Positions 9,308 through 17,386 of a DNA stretch of 64,000 nucleotides are shown here, one piece after another. The DNA comes from Streptomyces bluensis (GTDB taxonomy: Bacteria > Actinomycetota > Actinomycetes > Streptomycetales > Streptomycetaceae). Under the pieces are notes generated by a model. The model was given only the letters and a program-made list of their open reading frames with translations, had not been told where the DNA came from and did no database searches. Each line of letters begins with the position of its first letter. The first letter of the stretch is position 1. Both the position numbers and the translations under genes were made by a program. The DNA is taken from NCBI RefSeq assembly GCF_014650715.1, contig NZ_BMVM01000001.1:930001-994000 (forward strand). Reading direction: 5' to 3'.

Positions 9308-10954
9308 ATGGCCCCCATACACAGACGACTGCTGCGTCTCCTCGTAGCCACCGCACTGACGGTCACCGCGTCCGTGACGGCCTCCGCCGGCACGACCGCC
9401 GAGGCCGCGCCGGGCAGCCCCGCGCTCACCCCTCCGCTGGGCTGGAACAGCTGGAACAGCTTCGGATGCGGGATCACCGAGGCCCAGGTCCGCCAGGCCG
9501 CCGACGCGATGGTGTCCTCGGGCATGAAGGACGCCGGCTACCAGTACGTGGTGGTCGACGACTGCTGGTTCGACCCGCAGCGCGACGCGGCGGGCAACCT
9601 CCGCGCCAACCCGACCAAGTTCCCCAGCGGCATGAAGGCGCTCGGGGACTACATCCACAGCAAGGGCCTGAAGTTCGGCATCTACCAGGCGCCCAACGAG
9701 AAAACCTGCGCACAGGGCGTGGGCACCTACCCCGGCTCCACCGGCAGCAAGGGCCACGAGGCCCAGGACGCCGCCGCCTTCGCCTCATGGGGCGTCGACT
9801 ACCTCAAATACGACTGGTGCTCCGGCAACGGCACCCTCAACGAGCAGATCGCACAGTTCACCATCATGCGCGACGCCCTGCGCGCCACGGGGCGGCCGAT
9901 CGTCTACAGCATCAACCCCAACAGCTTCCACGCCCCCACCGGCGACACGTACAACTGGAGTGAGGTCGCCGACCTGTGGCGGACGACCGAGGACCTGCTC
10001 GACATCTGGCAGAACAACAACACCAACAGCTATCCGATGGGCGTCGGCAACGTCCTGGACGTCACCGCGCCGCTGGCCGCTCAGTCGGGTCCCGGACACT
10101 GGAACGACCCCGACATGCTGGTCGTCGGCCGCCCCGGCCTGTCACTGACCGAGTCCCGCTCCCACTTCGCCCTGTGGTCGCTGCTGGGTGCCCCGCTCAT
10201 GGCCGGCAACGACATCCGCACCATGTCCGCCGACGTGAGCGCGATCCTGCGCAACCCCCGTCTGCTGGCGGTGAACCAGGACCGGCTGGGTGCGGGCGGG
10301 CGCCGGGTGCGCGACGACGGCAACACCGAGGTGTTCGCCAAGCCCCTGTCCGACGGCTCGGTCGCCGTGGGCCTGTTCAACCGGGGAGAAAGCACCGCGA
10401 CCGTCACCGCCACGGCCGCGCAAGTCGGCCTCACGGGCGGGCCGTTCACCCTCACCGACCTGTGGACCGGCGGCACCTCCAGCACCTCCGGCCAGATCTC
10501 GGCGAGCGTCCCCGCGCACGGTGTCGCCGTGTTCAGGATGACCGGCGGCAGCCCGCTGGCCTCCACCACCGCACGACTGCGCGGTACCGGGTCCGGCCGC
10601 TGCCTGGACGTGGATCGCGCCTCCACCGCGGCCGGGACGACGACGCTGATCTGGGACTGTCACACGGCCGCCAACCAGCTGTGGACCACATGGGCCGGCG
10701 GCGAGATCCGCGTCTACGGCGACAAGTGCCTCGACGCCTACGACCAGGGCACCACCAACGGCACCCGGGTCATCATCTGGCCCTGCAACGGCCAGACCAA
10801 CCAGAAGTGGACCGTCGGCTCCGACGGTTCGATCCGCAACGTCCACTCCGGGCTGTGCCTGGACGTCGACGGGGCCGGCACCGCGAACGGGACCCCGCTG
10901 GTCCTGTGGACCTGCAACGGCCAGACCAACCAGAAGTGGACCGCACTGCCGTAA
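9308..10954 (+). CDS. secreted GH27 glycosidase (alpha-galactosidase or beta-L-arabinopyranosidase) with RICIN domain
   Basis: A 548-residue exported enzyme. After a signal peptide (cleavage near AEAAPG) comes the GH27 (beta/alpha)8 barrel: PPLGWNSWNSFGC, VVDDCWFDPQRD, DYLKYDWC (nucleophile Asp), SGPGHWNDPDML (acid/base Asp). A beta-sandwich follows, then a three-repeat RICIN domain in the last about 125 residues (GRCLDV, KCLDAY, LCLDV with NQLW/NQKW). Most family members are alpha-galactosidases. Streptomyces GH27 enzymes with a C-terminal CBM13 include a described beta-L-arabinopyranosidase, and the arabinose-directed neighbours make that specificity plausible here. The ATG at 9308 is chosen because AAGGA precedes it and the signal peptide starts there. 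Confidence 0.88.
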   Translation: MAPIHRRLLRLLVATALTVTASVTASAGTTAEAAPGSPALTPPLGWNSWNSFGCGITEAQVRQAADAMVSSGMKDAGYQYVVVDDCWFDPQRDAAGNLRANPTKFPSGMKALGDYIHSKGLKFGIYQAPNEKTCAQGVGTYPGSTGSKGHEAQDAAAFASWGVDYLKYDWCSGNGTLNEQIAQFTIMRDALRATGRPIVYSINPNSFHAPTGDTYNWSEVADLWRTTEDLLDIWQNNNTNSYPMGVGNVLDVTAPLAAQSGPGHWNDPDMLVVGRPGLSLTESRSHFALWSLLGAPLMAGNDIRTMSADVSAILRNPRLLAVNQDRLGAGGRRVRDDGNTEVFAKPLSDGSVAVGLFNRGESTATVTATAAQVGLTGGPFTLTDLWTGGTSSTSGQISASVPAHGVAVFRMTGGSPLASTTARLRGTGSGRCLDVDRASTAAGTTTLIWDCHTAANQLWTTWAGGEIRVYGDKCLDAYDQGTTNGTRVIIWPCNGQTNQKWTVGSDGSIRNVHSGLCLDVDGAGTANGTPLVLWTCNGQTNQKWTALP

Positions 10955-11019
10955 CCCTCCCTCCCCTGCCGCACAGTAGACGCCCGACCGGAAGGCCGCA
11001 GTCCCGCGAAAGCTGTCCC

Positions 11020-11157
11020 GTGGTCGACCAGTTCGAGGAGGTTTTCACCCTGTGCCGGGACGCCGGGGAGCGGGCCCGCTTCATCGAGATGCGGCTGTCC
11101 GCCCGCGCCCCGGACAGGCGGCTGAAGGTGCTCACGGCGGGGGCCCACGGTCCATCA
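11020..11157 (+). pseudogene. fragment of an nSTAND/WD40-type ATPase
   Basis: About 40 codons read VVDQFEEVFTLCRDAGERAR... and then ...RLSARAPDRRLKVLT, the Walker-B-like core segment common in actinobacterial novel-STAND NTPases (usually followed by sensor and WD40 repeats). Nothing before or after it continues the domain, and there is no start signal. It is an isolated relic in the 480-base gap between the GH27 and SGNH genes. The remainder of that gap holds no recognisable gene. Confidence 0.6.
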
Positions 11158-11436
11158 CAGGCACCCCGCCATTCGGCCCTCGTTCCACACATCGCACGAC
11201 CCGGCCTGGCTGACAGTGAGTTGCGGCGGGGGATGTCGCGGCGGACAGACACCGACCCACGTCAGCGCGGGAGAGGGGTTCGAGCCGACCCGCTCGGTGC
11301 GTGCCCCCACCCCCACCCGTTCTGCCCGTACGTGAGGCGGCCGCCAAGCCGAAGGAAGGCGCTGTGGCCGAGCTGCTGACACGAACGGCGATCAGGCCCG
11401 CTGATTCAGCTACCACTCGCAGAAGAGGACACCTGT

Positions 11437-12543
11437 ATGAGAAAGTCCTGGATCCTGCCCCTGTTCACGCTTGTCGCCGCCACGCTCGGGGTGACGGCGG
11501 CAGGTGAGGCCCGTGCCTCCGCCGCCCCCAACACCCCTTTGCGGGTAATGCCGTTGGGTGACTCCATCACCTGGGGGGTGGGAAGCAGCACGGGCAACGG
11601 TTACCGGGGTCCGCTGTGGAACCAGCTTGCGGCGGACGGCCACCCGCTGGACTTCGTCGGCACGGTGCGGGGCGGGTCGATGTCCGACCCCGACAACGAA
11701 GGCCACTCCGGATACCGTATCGACCAGATCGCCGCCCTCGCCGACGCCTCACTGACCCGCTACCGGCCCAACGTCGTGACGCTGCATATCGGTACCAACG
11801 ACCTTCAGGGGGCCTCCGAGGTCGACAGCGCCATCGCCCGGCTGAGGTCGCTGGTCAACCAGATCACCGCCGACGTCCCCGACGCAACCGTCCTCGTCGC
11901 CTCCCTGGTCGTGTCCACCAGCAGCTCGGAGGAACGGTGGCGGGGCGCGTACAACCAGGCCGTCCGCCAAATCGTCAGCGACGCACAGGCCACGGGCAGA
12001 CGCGTCGCATTCGTCGACATGAGCGGCTTGACCACGGCCGACCTGGCCGACCCCCTGCATCCCAACGACGCCGGCTACCAGAAGATGGCCGACGCCTTCC
12101 ACCGAGGCGTCCAGGCCGCGGACAGCGCAGGGTGGCTGAGGAACCCCGCCCCCGCCCCCGCCCGCGTACAGTCCGGCATCGTCGGCAAGTGCATGGACGT
12201 CAACGGCGCCGGCACCGCCGACGGGACCGCCGTCCAGACGTGGAGTTGTGGCGACAGCGCCAACCAGTACTGGTCCGCCTACACCGACGGCACCCTGCGC
12301 TCCATGGGCAAGTGCCTCGACGCCGCCGGCGGGGCCACCGCCAACGGCACCAAGATTCAGCTCTGGTCCTGCCACGGCGGCGCCAACCAGGTCTGGCAGC
12401 CCTACAACGGCGGCTACCGCAACCCCGCCTCCGGCCGCTGCCTCGACATTCCGGGCTCGTCCACAGCTGACGGCGCGCAACTCCAGCTGTGGGACTGCAA
12501 CGGCGGCTCCAACCAGAAGTGGACCACTCTGACCGCCGGATGA
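11437..12543 (+). CDS. secreted SGNH/GDSL esterase with RICIN domain
   Basis: A 368-residue exported hydrolase. The signal peptide covers about the first 30 residues (MRKSWILPLFTLVAATLGV...AS). The SGNH core has block I GDSITWG (Ser), GTND (Asn/Asp) and DPLHPNDAG (Asp and His), ending near residue 230. A Pro/Ala linker follows, then a RICIN beta-trefoil with repeats GKCMDVNGAG, GKCLDAAGGA, GRCLDIPGSS and NQYW/NQVW/NQKW. Enzymes of this layout are acetyl-xylan or pectin esterases or other polysaccharide deacylases, and the exact substrate cannot be read. The gene is single, with GAAGAGGACA before the ATG and a strong hairpin after the stop. Confidence 0.88.
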   Translation: MRKSWILPLFTLVAATLGVTAAGEARASAAPNTPLRVMPLGDSITWGVGSSTGNGYRGPLWNQLAADGHPLDFVGTVRGGSMSDPDNEGHSGYRIDQIAALADASLTRYRPNVVTLHIGTNDLQGASEVDSAIARLRSLVNQITADVPDATVLVASLVVSTSSSEERWRGAYNQAVRQIVSDAQATGRRVAFVDMSGLTTADLADPLHPNDAGYQKMADAFHRGVQAADSAGWLRNPAPAPARVQSGIVGKCMDVNGAGTADGTAVQTWSCGDSANQYWSAYTDGTLRSMGKCLDAAGGATANGTKIQLWSCHGGANQVWQPYNGGYRNPASGRCLDIPGSSTADGAQLQLWDCNGGSNQKWTTLTAG

Positions 12544-12550
12544 ACCCCAC

Positions 12551-12583
12551 GCCCGGGGCCCGAGCCCGGCTCGGGCCCCGGGC
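12551..12583. terminator. hairpin terminator after SGNH esterase gene
   Basis: A perfect 15-base-pair GC stem (GCCCGGGGCCCGAGC paired with its complement) with a 3-base loop lies 7 bases after the stop codon. Confidence 0.8.
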
Positions 12584-12818
12584 GAAACGACGCGTGGGAC
12601 GGCAGGCATGAGACTGCCCAAGCCATCCGCGCGGGCGGCCTGGAGCGCCACACCGCCGAAGGGATCCTCGCCCGGACCTGCCCCGGGAGGTCGCCGACCG
12701 CGCCGTCCACGCAGGCGGGCCGACCATCGAGGTCGCGCACCTCTACCCCGTGCCGCACACCCGCGTGGTCGTCGATGGCGTGTACGCCGACTCCTTCCGC
12801 ACGGGCGGCGCCCGCCCG

Positions 12819-13541
12819 TCACTTCCGCACTGTCGTCCCGAAGGGCAGGGGTTCGCCCGAGCGCAAGTGTTCCCGCAGCCACTGCTCGGTGTTGCTCACG
12901 TGCAGCAGTGCGGCGGCCTGGCTGAGGGTGGCGTCACGGGTGGACAGGGCGTTGAAGATCGCCTCGTGCTCGGCGAGGGTGCGGCCAGCGGCCTTGTCGT
13001 CGACGAGACCGCGCCAGATGCGGGCGCGCAGGGTGCGGCCGGAGACCCCTTCGAGGAGGGTGAGGAGGCTTTCGTTGCCCGTGGCCGAGACGACGGCCCG
13101 GTGGAAGGCGGCGTCGTGGGCGTTGAGCCGTTCGACGTCGTCGTGGGCCTCGCGCATGGCGTCCAAGTGCCGCTTGACCTCGGCCAGCTGTTCCTCGGAG
13201 ATCCGGGTGGCGGCAAGCGCCGTGGCGACCGGTTCGAGGAGCCGCCGTACCTCCATGAGGTCCTGAAGGGCGGCCGAGTCGCCCTGCAACAGCTCCACCG
13301 CGCCGCCGAGCCCCTCCAACAGCAGGCTCGGCTGGAGGCTGGTCACATAGGTGCCGTCGCCTCGCCGGACTTCCAGAACCCGCGCGACGGCCAGTGCCTT
13401 GACCGCTTCCCGGGCGAGATTGCGCGACAGGCCCAGCTGGGCCGCCAGGTCCGGCTCCGGCGGCAGCTTCGAGCCCGGCGGCAGGGCACCGGTCCGGATC
13501 AGCTCACGGATCTGCTCGATGGCCTTGTCCGTCAGAGACAC
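12819..13541 (-). CDS. FadR/GntR-family transcriptional regulator (FCD domain)
   Basis: A 240-residue DNA-binding regulator. Residues about 5-70 are a GntR winged helix (IRELIRTGALPPGSKLPPE, LAAQLGLSRNLAREAVKAL, VRRGDGTYV). Residues about 90-215 form the all-helical FCD ligand domain with the metal/ligand pattern: an Arg/Glu-rich helix, HDAAFHRAV, and a later LAEHEAIFNAL His. FadR-type regulators usually respond to organic acids or sugar acids. It starts with GTG (13541) preceded by GGGAGG, and is the last and only intact gene of a minus-strand string whose upstream members (sugar dehydrogenases) are broken, so it may have lost its original targets. Confidence 0.88.
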   Translation of the reverse strand: MSLTDKAIEQIRELIRTGALPPGSKLPPEPDLAAQLGLSRNLAREAVKALAVARVLEVRRGDGTYVTSLQPSLLLEGLGGAVELLQGDSAALQDLMEVRRLLEPVATALAATRISEEQLAEVKRHLDAMREAHDDVERLNAHDAAFHRAVVSATGNESLLTLLEGVSGRTLRARIWRGLVDDKAAGRTLAEHEAIFNALSTRDATLSQAAALLHVSNTEQWLREHLRSGEPLPFGTTVRK

Positions 13542-13783
13542 CGCGCATCCCTCCCCCCATCGTGCCCCGAGAGCACGTCCGACCTGATCAGCCCCTGAGC
13601 GCGGAGATCGTGCCAGAGAGCTTCAGGCACGCGCTGATCTTTCAGTTTCACGTTCCGTACGACCTGTTCCGGGGCTGCATGCCGAGGGTGACGTTGATGA
13701 TACTGGGATGCGATCGCCCGGACACGGGCGATCACGGCCGGCGGGGCGTCCTGGTAGTCGTACTTCAGGCCCTCGGCGGGGTT
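13532..13783 (-). pseudogene. aldo/keto reductase, C-terminal relic (L-fucose dehydrogenase-like)
   Basis: The frame contains KYDYQDAPPAVIARVRAI, then an abrupt jump to RHAAPEQVVRNVKLKDQRVP and EALWHDLRAQGLI. In intact sugar aldo/keto reductases these two blocks are separated by about 25 residues of barrel that are missing here, and the whole N-terminal two thirds are absent. The relic is fused directly to the truncated short-chain dehydrogenase upstream and runs slightly into the GntR gene start. Confidence 0.65.
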
Positions 13784-14093
13784 CGGCGGCCGGAGCACGG
13801 CGGATCGTGCCCGCGTTGGTGACCAGGATGTCCACCGGTCACTCGCGCCCGGCGAACTCGGCGCCCAGAGCCCGTACGGCCTCGGCATCGGCGAAGTCGG
13901 TCAGGATCGCCTCGAACGTGCGGCCGGCGGCGAGAACGTCCTTCTCCACGCGGCTGCCGGACTCCTCCAACGACGCACTGACTCCCATGACGTCCGCGCC
14001 TGCCCCGGCGAGGGCGCGTGCCATGGCCCGGCCGATGCCACGGCGGGCACCGGTGACGACGGCCAGCTTGCCGGTGAGGCCGAAGGCGCTCAT
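13784..14093 (-). pseudogene. short-chain dehydrogenase (sugar acid type), truncated with in-frame stop
   Basis: It begins ATG at 14093 with a good Rossmann start (LTGKLAVVTGARRGIGRAMARAL) and continues about 84 codons to ...GAEFAGRE. A TGA at 13839-13841 interrupts, and the same frame resumes PVDILVTNAGTIRRAPAAE (the NAG motif of classical SDRs). After that the sequence switches to an aldo/keto reductase tail, so the catalytic Ser-Tyr-Lys half is gone. The closest family image is KduD-like 2-deoxy-gluconate/uronate dehydrogenases. Its ATG overlaps the upstream relic's TGA (ATGA), showing the old operon structure. Confidence 0.7.
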
Positions 14094-14225
14094 GCGGTGG
14101 CTCCGGCCGGGACCGTGCCGTCCGCGACCAGGGCCGCGGCGCGCTCGAAGTCGCCGTGGTCGTACAACCGGGCACCGGCCAGGGTGAGTTCGCGCCAGAA
14201 GAAGCGACGGAGGTTGACCTCGCGC
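14090..14225 (-). pseudogene. zinc-type alcohol/sugar dehydrogenase, C-terminal relic
   Basis: The segment VNLRRFFWRELTLAGARLYD followed by HGDFERAAALVADGTVPA matches the last about 45 residues of medium-chain zinc-dependent sugar/threonine dehydrogenases. The catalytic and NAD-binding domains are missing upstream of about 14225. The stop overlaps the SDR start by one base (ATGA), so this was the first preserved member of a former catabolic operon. Confidence 0.6.
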
Positions 14226-14678
14226 CTGCGCGGTCCCGCAGCGGGAGATGTTTCGGCTCGACGACATCTGCGCATCACCATCGATCAGAGATGGGATGTT
14301 TATAGGCCAGATTTCGATGCACTGTCCAGTCTCCTGCGCGACCTTGCAGCAGGGTCCCAATTCATGTGACTCAGCGATGGCGGAGTGACACCCCGCAAGC
14401 AAGATTCATCCCATCAAGCATCACTGTGGGACAAGCGCAATCAGCCATGAGGGCCAGACAGACATGCCATGTCTAGCCAGTCGAAAATTGCCATAAACAT
14501 GCTTCAAAGGGGACTAAATGCCTGACCAGTCGGTGCTTTTCATCCCTGCACACCGGTTGACATCCCAGGAAGACATGGCGGACCTTCATGCGTAACAAGC
14601 GGCGACCCATGCACAGCAGCCACGCCGACTCGTGTCCTCCCGCGCTCCCCTGTCCCCTTCTGCACCAGGGATGTCCCC
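14226..14678. other. intergenic stretch upstream of the GH29 gene
   Basis: About 450 bases, clearly less GC-rich than the rest of the window near 14280-14310 and 14480-14520. No gene is recognised. It holds the palindrome at 14460-14474 and two copies of CCAGTCG (near 14477 and 14525). It is likely the control region of the fucosidase gene and formerly of the divergent dehydrogenase operon. Confidence 0.5.
14460..14474. promoter_or_regulatory. palindrome, candidate operator between GH29 and decayed operon
   Basis: AGACATG-C-CATGTCT is a perfect 7-base inverted repeat around one base, about 205 bases before the GH29 start. Its place between the divergent fucosidase gene and the dehydrogenase relics suggests a site for the neighbouring FadR-type regulator or another dimeric regulator. 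Confidence 0.45.
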
Positions 14679-16910
14679 ATGCCGAGTTCGTTCAACAGAC
14701 GCAACTTCCTGGCCAGTGCCACCTGCGTCGCCGCGGCGGCCGTTGCCGGAGGTGGGTTCGGCGCCGGCATCGCCCAGGCGGCGCCCAACACCTACACGCC
14801 GGACTGGAACTCCGTCGACCAGCACCCGCCGGCCCCGGAGTGGTTCCAGGACGCCAAGTTCGGCGTCTACTTCCACTGGGGCGTCTTCAGCGTCCCCGCT
14901 TACGGCAACGAGTGGTATCCGCGGAACATGTACGAGGCAGGCAACAACGCCAACCAGCACCACATCGCGACCTACGGCCGGCCCTCGGCATGGCCTTACC
15001 ACAACTTCATCAACGGTGCTCAGGACCTGGCGGGCAACTTCGTGCAGTTCGCGCCGAAGCTGAAGTCGGCCGGCGGGAAATTCGACCCCGGCGAGTGGGT
15101 CCAGCTCTTCGTCGACGCCGGCGCCAGGTTCGCCGGCCCGGTCGCCGAGCACCATGACGGCTTCTCCATGTGGGACAGCCAGGTCAACGAGTGGAACTCG
15201 GTCAAGAAGGGCCCGGGCCTTGACCTGCTGAAGCTCTTCTCCACGGCCATCCGCGCGAAGGGCCTGAAGGTGCTGGTGGCCATGCACCACGCGTACAACT
15301 TCACCGGCTTCTACGAGTACGCCCCCACCCAGACGGACCCCAGCCTCAAGAAGCTCTACGGACAGCTGGGGTCGGCCGCGGAGAACCAGCTGTGGTTCGA
15401 CAAGCTCAAGGAGGTCGTCGACCGCGCCCAGCCCGACATCCTGTGGCAGGACTTCAATCTGGACGCCGTCGACGAGCAACAGCGCCTGAACTTCCTCGCG
15501 TACTACTACAACCAGGCCAACGCCTGGGGCCGTGAGGTCGTCGCCACGTACAAGGACGGCATGAACGGCAAGGGCGAGGTCTTCGACTACGAGCGCGGCG
15601 GCCCAGCCGACCTGACCACCCCGTACTGGCTGACCGACGACAGCATCTCCAGCAGCAGCTGGTGCTACACGCAGGGCATCGGCTACTACACCATCCAGCA
15701 GATGCTGCACTCGTTCATCGACCGGGTCAGCAAGAACGGCAACGTGCTGCTGAACATAGCGCCGATGGCCGACGGCACCATCCCCCAGGCGCAGAAGGAC
15801 ATCCTGCTCGGCATCGGAGACCACCTGAAGCGCTTCGGCGAGTCGGTGTACGCGACCCGCGCCTGGACCGCGTACGGCGAGGGCCCGACGAAGATGGGCG
15901 GCGGCTCGTTCACCACCCCGCACGCCGGCACGCCGCAGGACATCCGCTTCACCCGTGACAAGGCGAACACCGTCCTGTACGCCACCGTCCTGGGCTGGCC
16001 GGGCAACTCGCTGACGATCAAGACACTGAGCTCGGAGCGGATCAACCTCTCCTCGCTGACCTCGGTGAAGCTCCTCGGCACCATCGCCGGCACCTACATC
16101 GACCTGCCCACACCGGCCCAGAACTCCTCCGGTCTCACGGTCACCCTGCCTTCCTCGGCGCCGTACAGTGCGAACGCCTACGTCCTGAAGCTGGCTTTCT
16201 CCGGCACGATCCCGGCGCTGCGGCCGCTCGCGGGAGCCGTCGCGTTCGCGGACGTCAACTACACCGGCAATGCCGGCGTGTTCGCCGTGGGCGACTACAC
16301 CGCGGCCGACCTGACCGCCGCCGGACTGGGCGCGGGCACGCTCTCCTCCCTGCGGCCGGCGCCCGGCTACCAGGTGATCGGCTACTCCGGTGACAACTTC
16401 ACCGGCACCTCCTGGACCTTCACCACCGACAAGCCCGACCTGCGGGTCACCGGCAACAACGACCGGATCACGTCGCTGAGGGTCCAGTTCAACCCGGCGA
16501 CGTACTTCCGGATCACCAACGCCACCAGCGGGCTCGCCCTGGACAGCGGCGGCAACGTGGCCTCCGGGTCCACCCTGAAGCAGTGGACCTGGGACGGCAG
16601 TACCCACCTGCAATGGCAGGCGGAGGCGGTCGGGGGCGGCTACTACCGGCTGGTCAACCGCACGAATGGCATGGTCGCCGACGGCTGGGGCGCCACTTCC
16701 GACGGCTCTCCGGCCCGCCAGGCCCCCTGGAACGGCGGCACCAACCAGCAGTGGAAGATCACCCACCGGGGCGGTGACCACTACTCCATCGCCAACCGCA
16801 CCACCGGCCTGGTCCTCGACGGCGGAGGCAACGTCAACTCGGGCTCCGTCACCAAGCAGTGGACGTACGGCAGCAGCACCAACCTGCTGTGGACCGTCAC
16901 GGCCGTCTGA
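14679..16910 (+). CDS. secreted GH29 alpha-L-fucosidase with crystallin-like and RICIN domains
   Basis: A 743-residue exported enzyme. The Tat-type signal (NRRNFLASATCVAAAAVAGG) ends near AQAAP. The GH29 barrel (about residues 45-400) shows KFGVYFHWGVFSVPAYGNEWY, EHHDGFSMWDS, VLVAMHHAYNF, PDILWQDFNLDAV (probable nucleophile Asp after Trp), VFDYERG and LLNIAPMADGTIP. A beta-sandwich follows, then a beta/gamma-crystallin-like segment (about 515-605: VAFADVNYTGNAGVF, YQVIGYSGDNFTGTSWTF), and a three-repeat RICIN domain to the end. The predicted activity is release of L-fucose from xyloglucan, pectin or glycoconjugates. The start has AGGGA upstream and a hairpin follows the gene. Confidence 0.9.
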   Translation: MPSSFNRRNFLASATCVAAAAVAGGGFGAGIAQAAPNTYTPDWNSVDQHPPAPEWFQDAKFGVYFHWGVFSVPAYGNEWYPRNMYEAGNNANQHHIATYGRPSAWPYHNFINGAQDLAGNFVQFAPKLKSAGGKFDPGEWVQLFVDAGARFAGPVAEHHDGFSMWDSQVNEWNSVKKGPGLDLLKLFSTAIRAKGLKVLVAMHHAYNFTGFYEYAPTQTDPSLKKLYGQLGSAAENQLWFDKLKEVVDRAQPDILWQDFNLDAVDEQQRLNFLAYYYNQANAWGREVVATYKDGMNGKGEVFDYERGGPADLTTPYWLTDDSISSSSWCYTQGIGYYTIQQMLHSFIDRVSKNGNVLLNIAPMADGTIPQAQKDILLGIGDHLKRFGESVYATRAWTAYGEGPTKMGGGSFTTPHAGTPQDIRFTRDKANTVLYATVLGWPGNSLTIKTLSSERINLSSLTSVKLLGTIAGTYIDLPTPAQNSSGLTVTLPSSAPYSANAYVLKLAFSGTIPALRPLAGAVAFADVNYTGNAGVFAVGDYTAADLTAAGLGAGTLSSLRPAPGYQVIGYSGDNFTGTSWTFTTDKPDLRVTGNNDRITSLRVQFNPATYFRITNATSGLALDSGGNVASGSTLKQWTWDGSTHLQWQAEAVGGGYYRLVNRTNGMVADGWGATSDGSPARQAPWNGGTNQQWKITHRGGDHYSIANRTTGLVLDGGGNVNSGSVTKQWTYGSSTNLLWTVTAV

Positions 16911-16925
16911 CCCCCGGGACGCGCG

Positions 16926-16968
16926 AGCGGCTGCCCCGGCGTACTCCTCGTACGCCGGGACAGCCGCT
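16926..16968. terminator. hairpin terminator after GH29 gene
   Basis: An 18-base stem with one mismatch (AGCGGCTG-C-CCCGGCGTA against TACGCCGGG-A-CAGCCGCT) and a 7-base loop lies 16 bases after the stop. Confidence 0.75.
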
Positions 16969-17092
16969 GTGGCAGCGCGGTGGCGGTGACCGGCGCGGGC
17001 GTTATCGCCTCCGGACGGACGCGGGGCCACGCACAGTCACGGCGTCCGTGCCGTTGAGGGCGAGGACGCGGCTTCACCAACACCGTCATGGC

Positions 17093-17230
17093 CGACGCTA
17101 CTTCCGGTCCTGGACCTCGGGCAGCCTCGCCGGTTCCTGGACGCCCCTGGCCGCATCCCGAGAGCAACCCGTTCGCACGGGCGAGCAACGTCTCCATGCC
17201 AGCTCCAGTACCAAGCACCGCCGTGGTGAT
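17093..17230 (+). pseudogene. fragment of a second GH62 arabinofuranosidase
   Basis: One frame reads RRYFRSWTSGSLAGSWTPLAAS and the next frame continues ESNPFARASNVSMPA. In the intact GH62 protein at 7799-9214 the same region reads [20 protein letters not shown] followed by [15 protein letters not shown]. The match across the frame change shows a 2-base indel in a former GH62 gene. Everything else of that gene is gone. The rest of 16969-17386 contains no recognisable gene. Confidence 0.68.
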
Positions 17231-17386
17231 CTTGCGCATCTTGCTTTTGACCATGGTGGCCCTTCCATGGGAGGGGGTAAATGTGGGGGGTTTCTACCGC
17301 GCCAGGGCAGGGGGTGCGTGGTGTCGGCGTAGTAGACGCCCGGTTCAGCCGACGGCGGCCCCGAGCCACATCGCTCAGGTCGAGCA

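Noticed and set aside
9976..11379. 467-codon frame overlapping the GH27 gene
   Set aside because: It is a shadow of the GH27 frame. Only its small part at 11020-11157 is meaningful and is listed as an nSTAND relic.
12602..12818. Possible gene relic reading ETAQAIRAGGLERHTAEGILA and, in another frame, EVADRAVHAGGPTIEVAHLYPV
   Set aside because: The frames look protein-like and may be a frameshifted remnant, but I cannot assign a family, so no feature is claimed.
15830..15840. GAAGCGCTTC word inside the GH29 gene resembling the LacI operator core
   Set aside because: It lies within a conserved coding stretch and lacks the outer operator bases.
10976..17343. Shared 12-mer AGTAGACGCCCG in the gap after GH27 and near the end of GH74
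   Set aside because: The flanks are unrelated and 12 bases may match by chance, so it is not treated as a repeat or attachment site.
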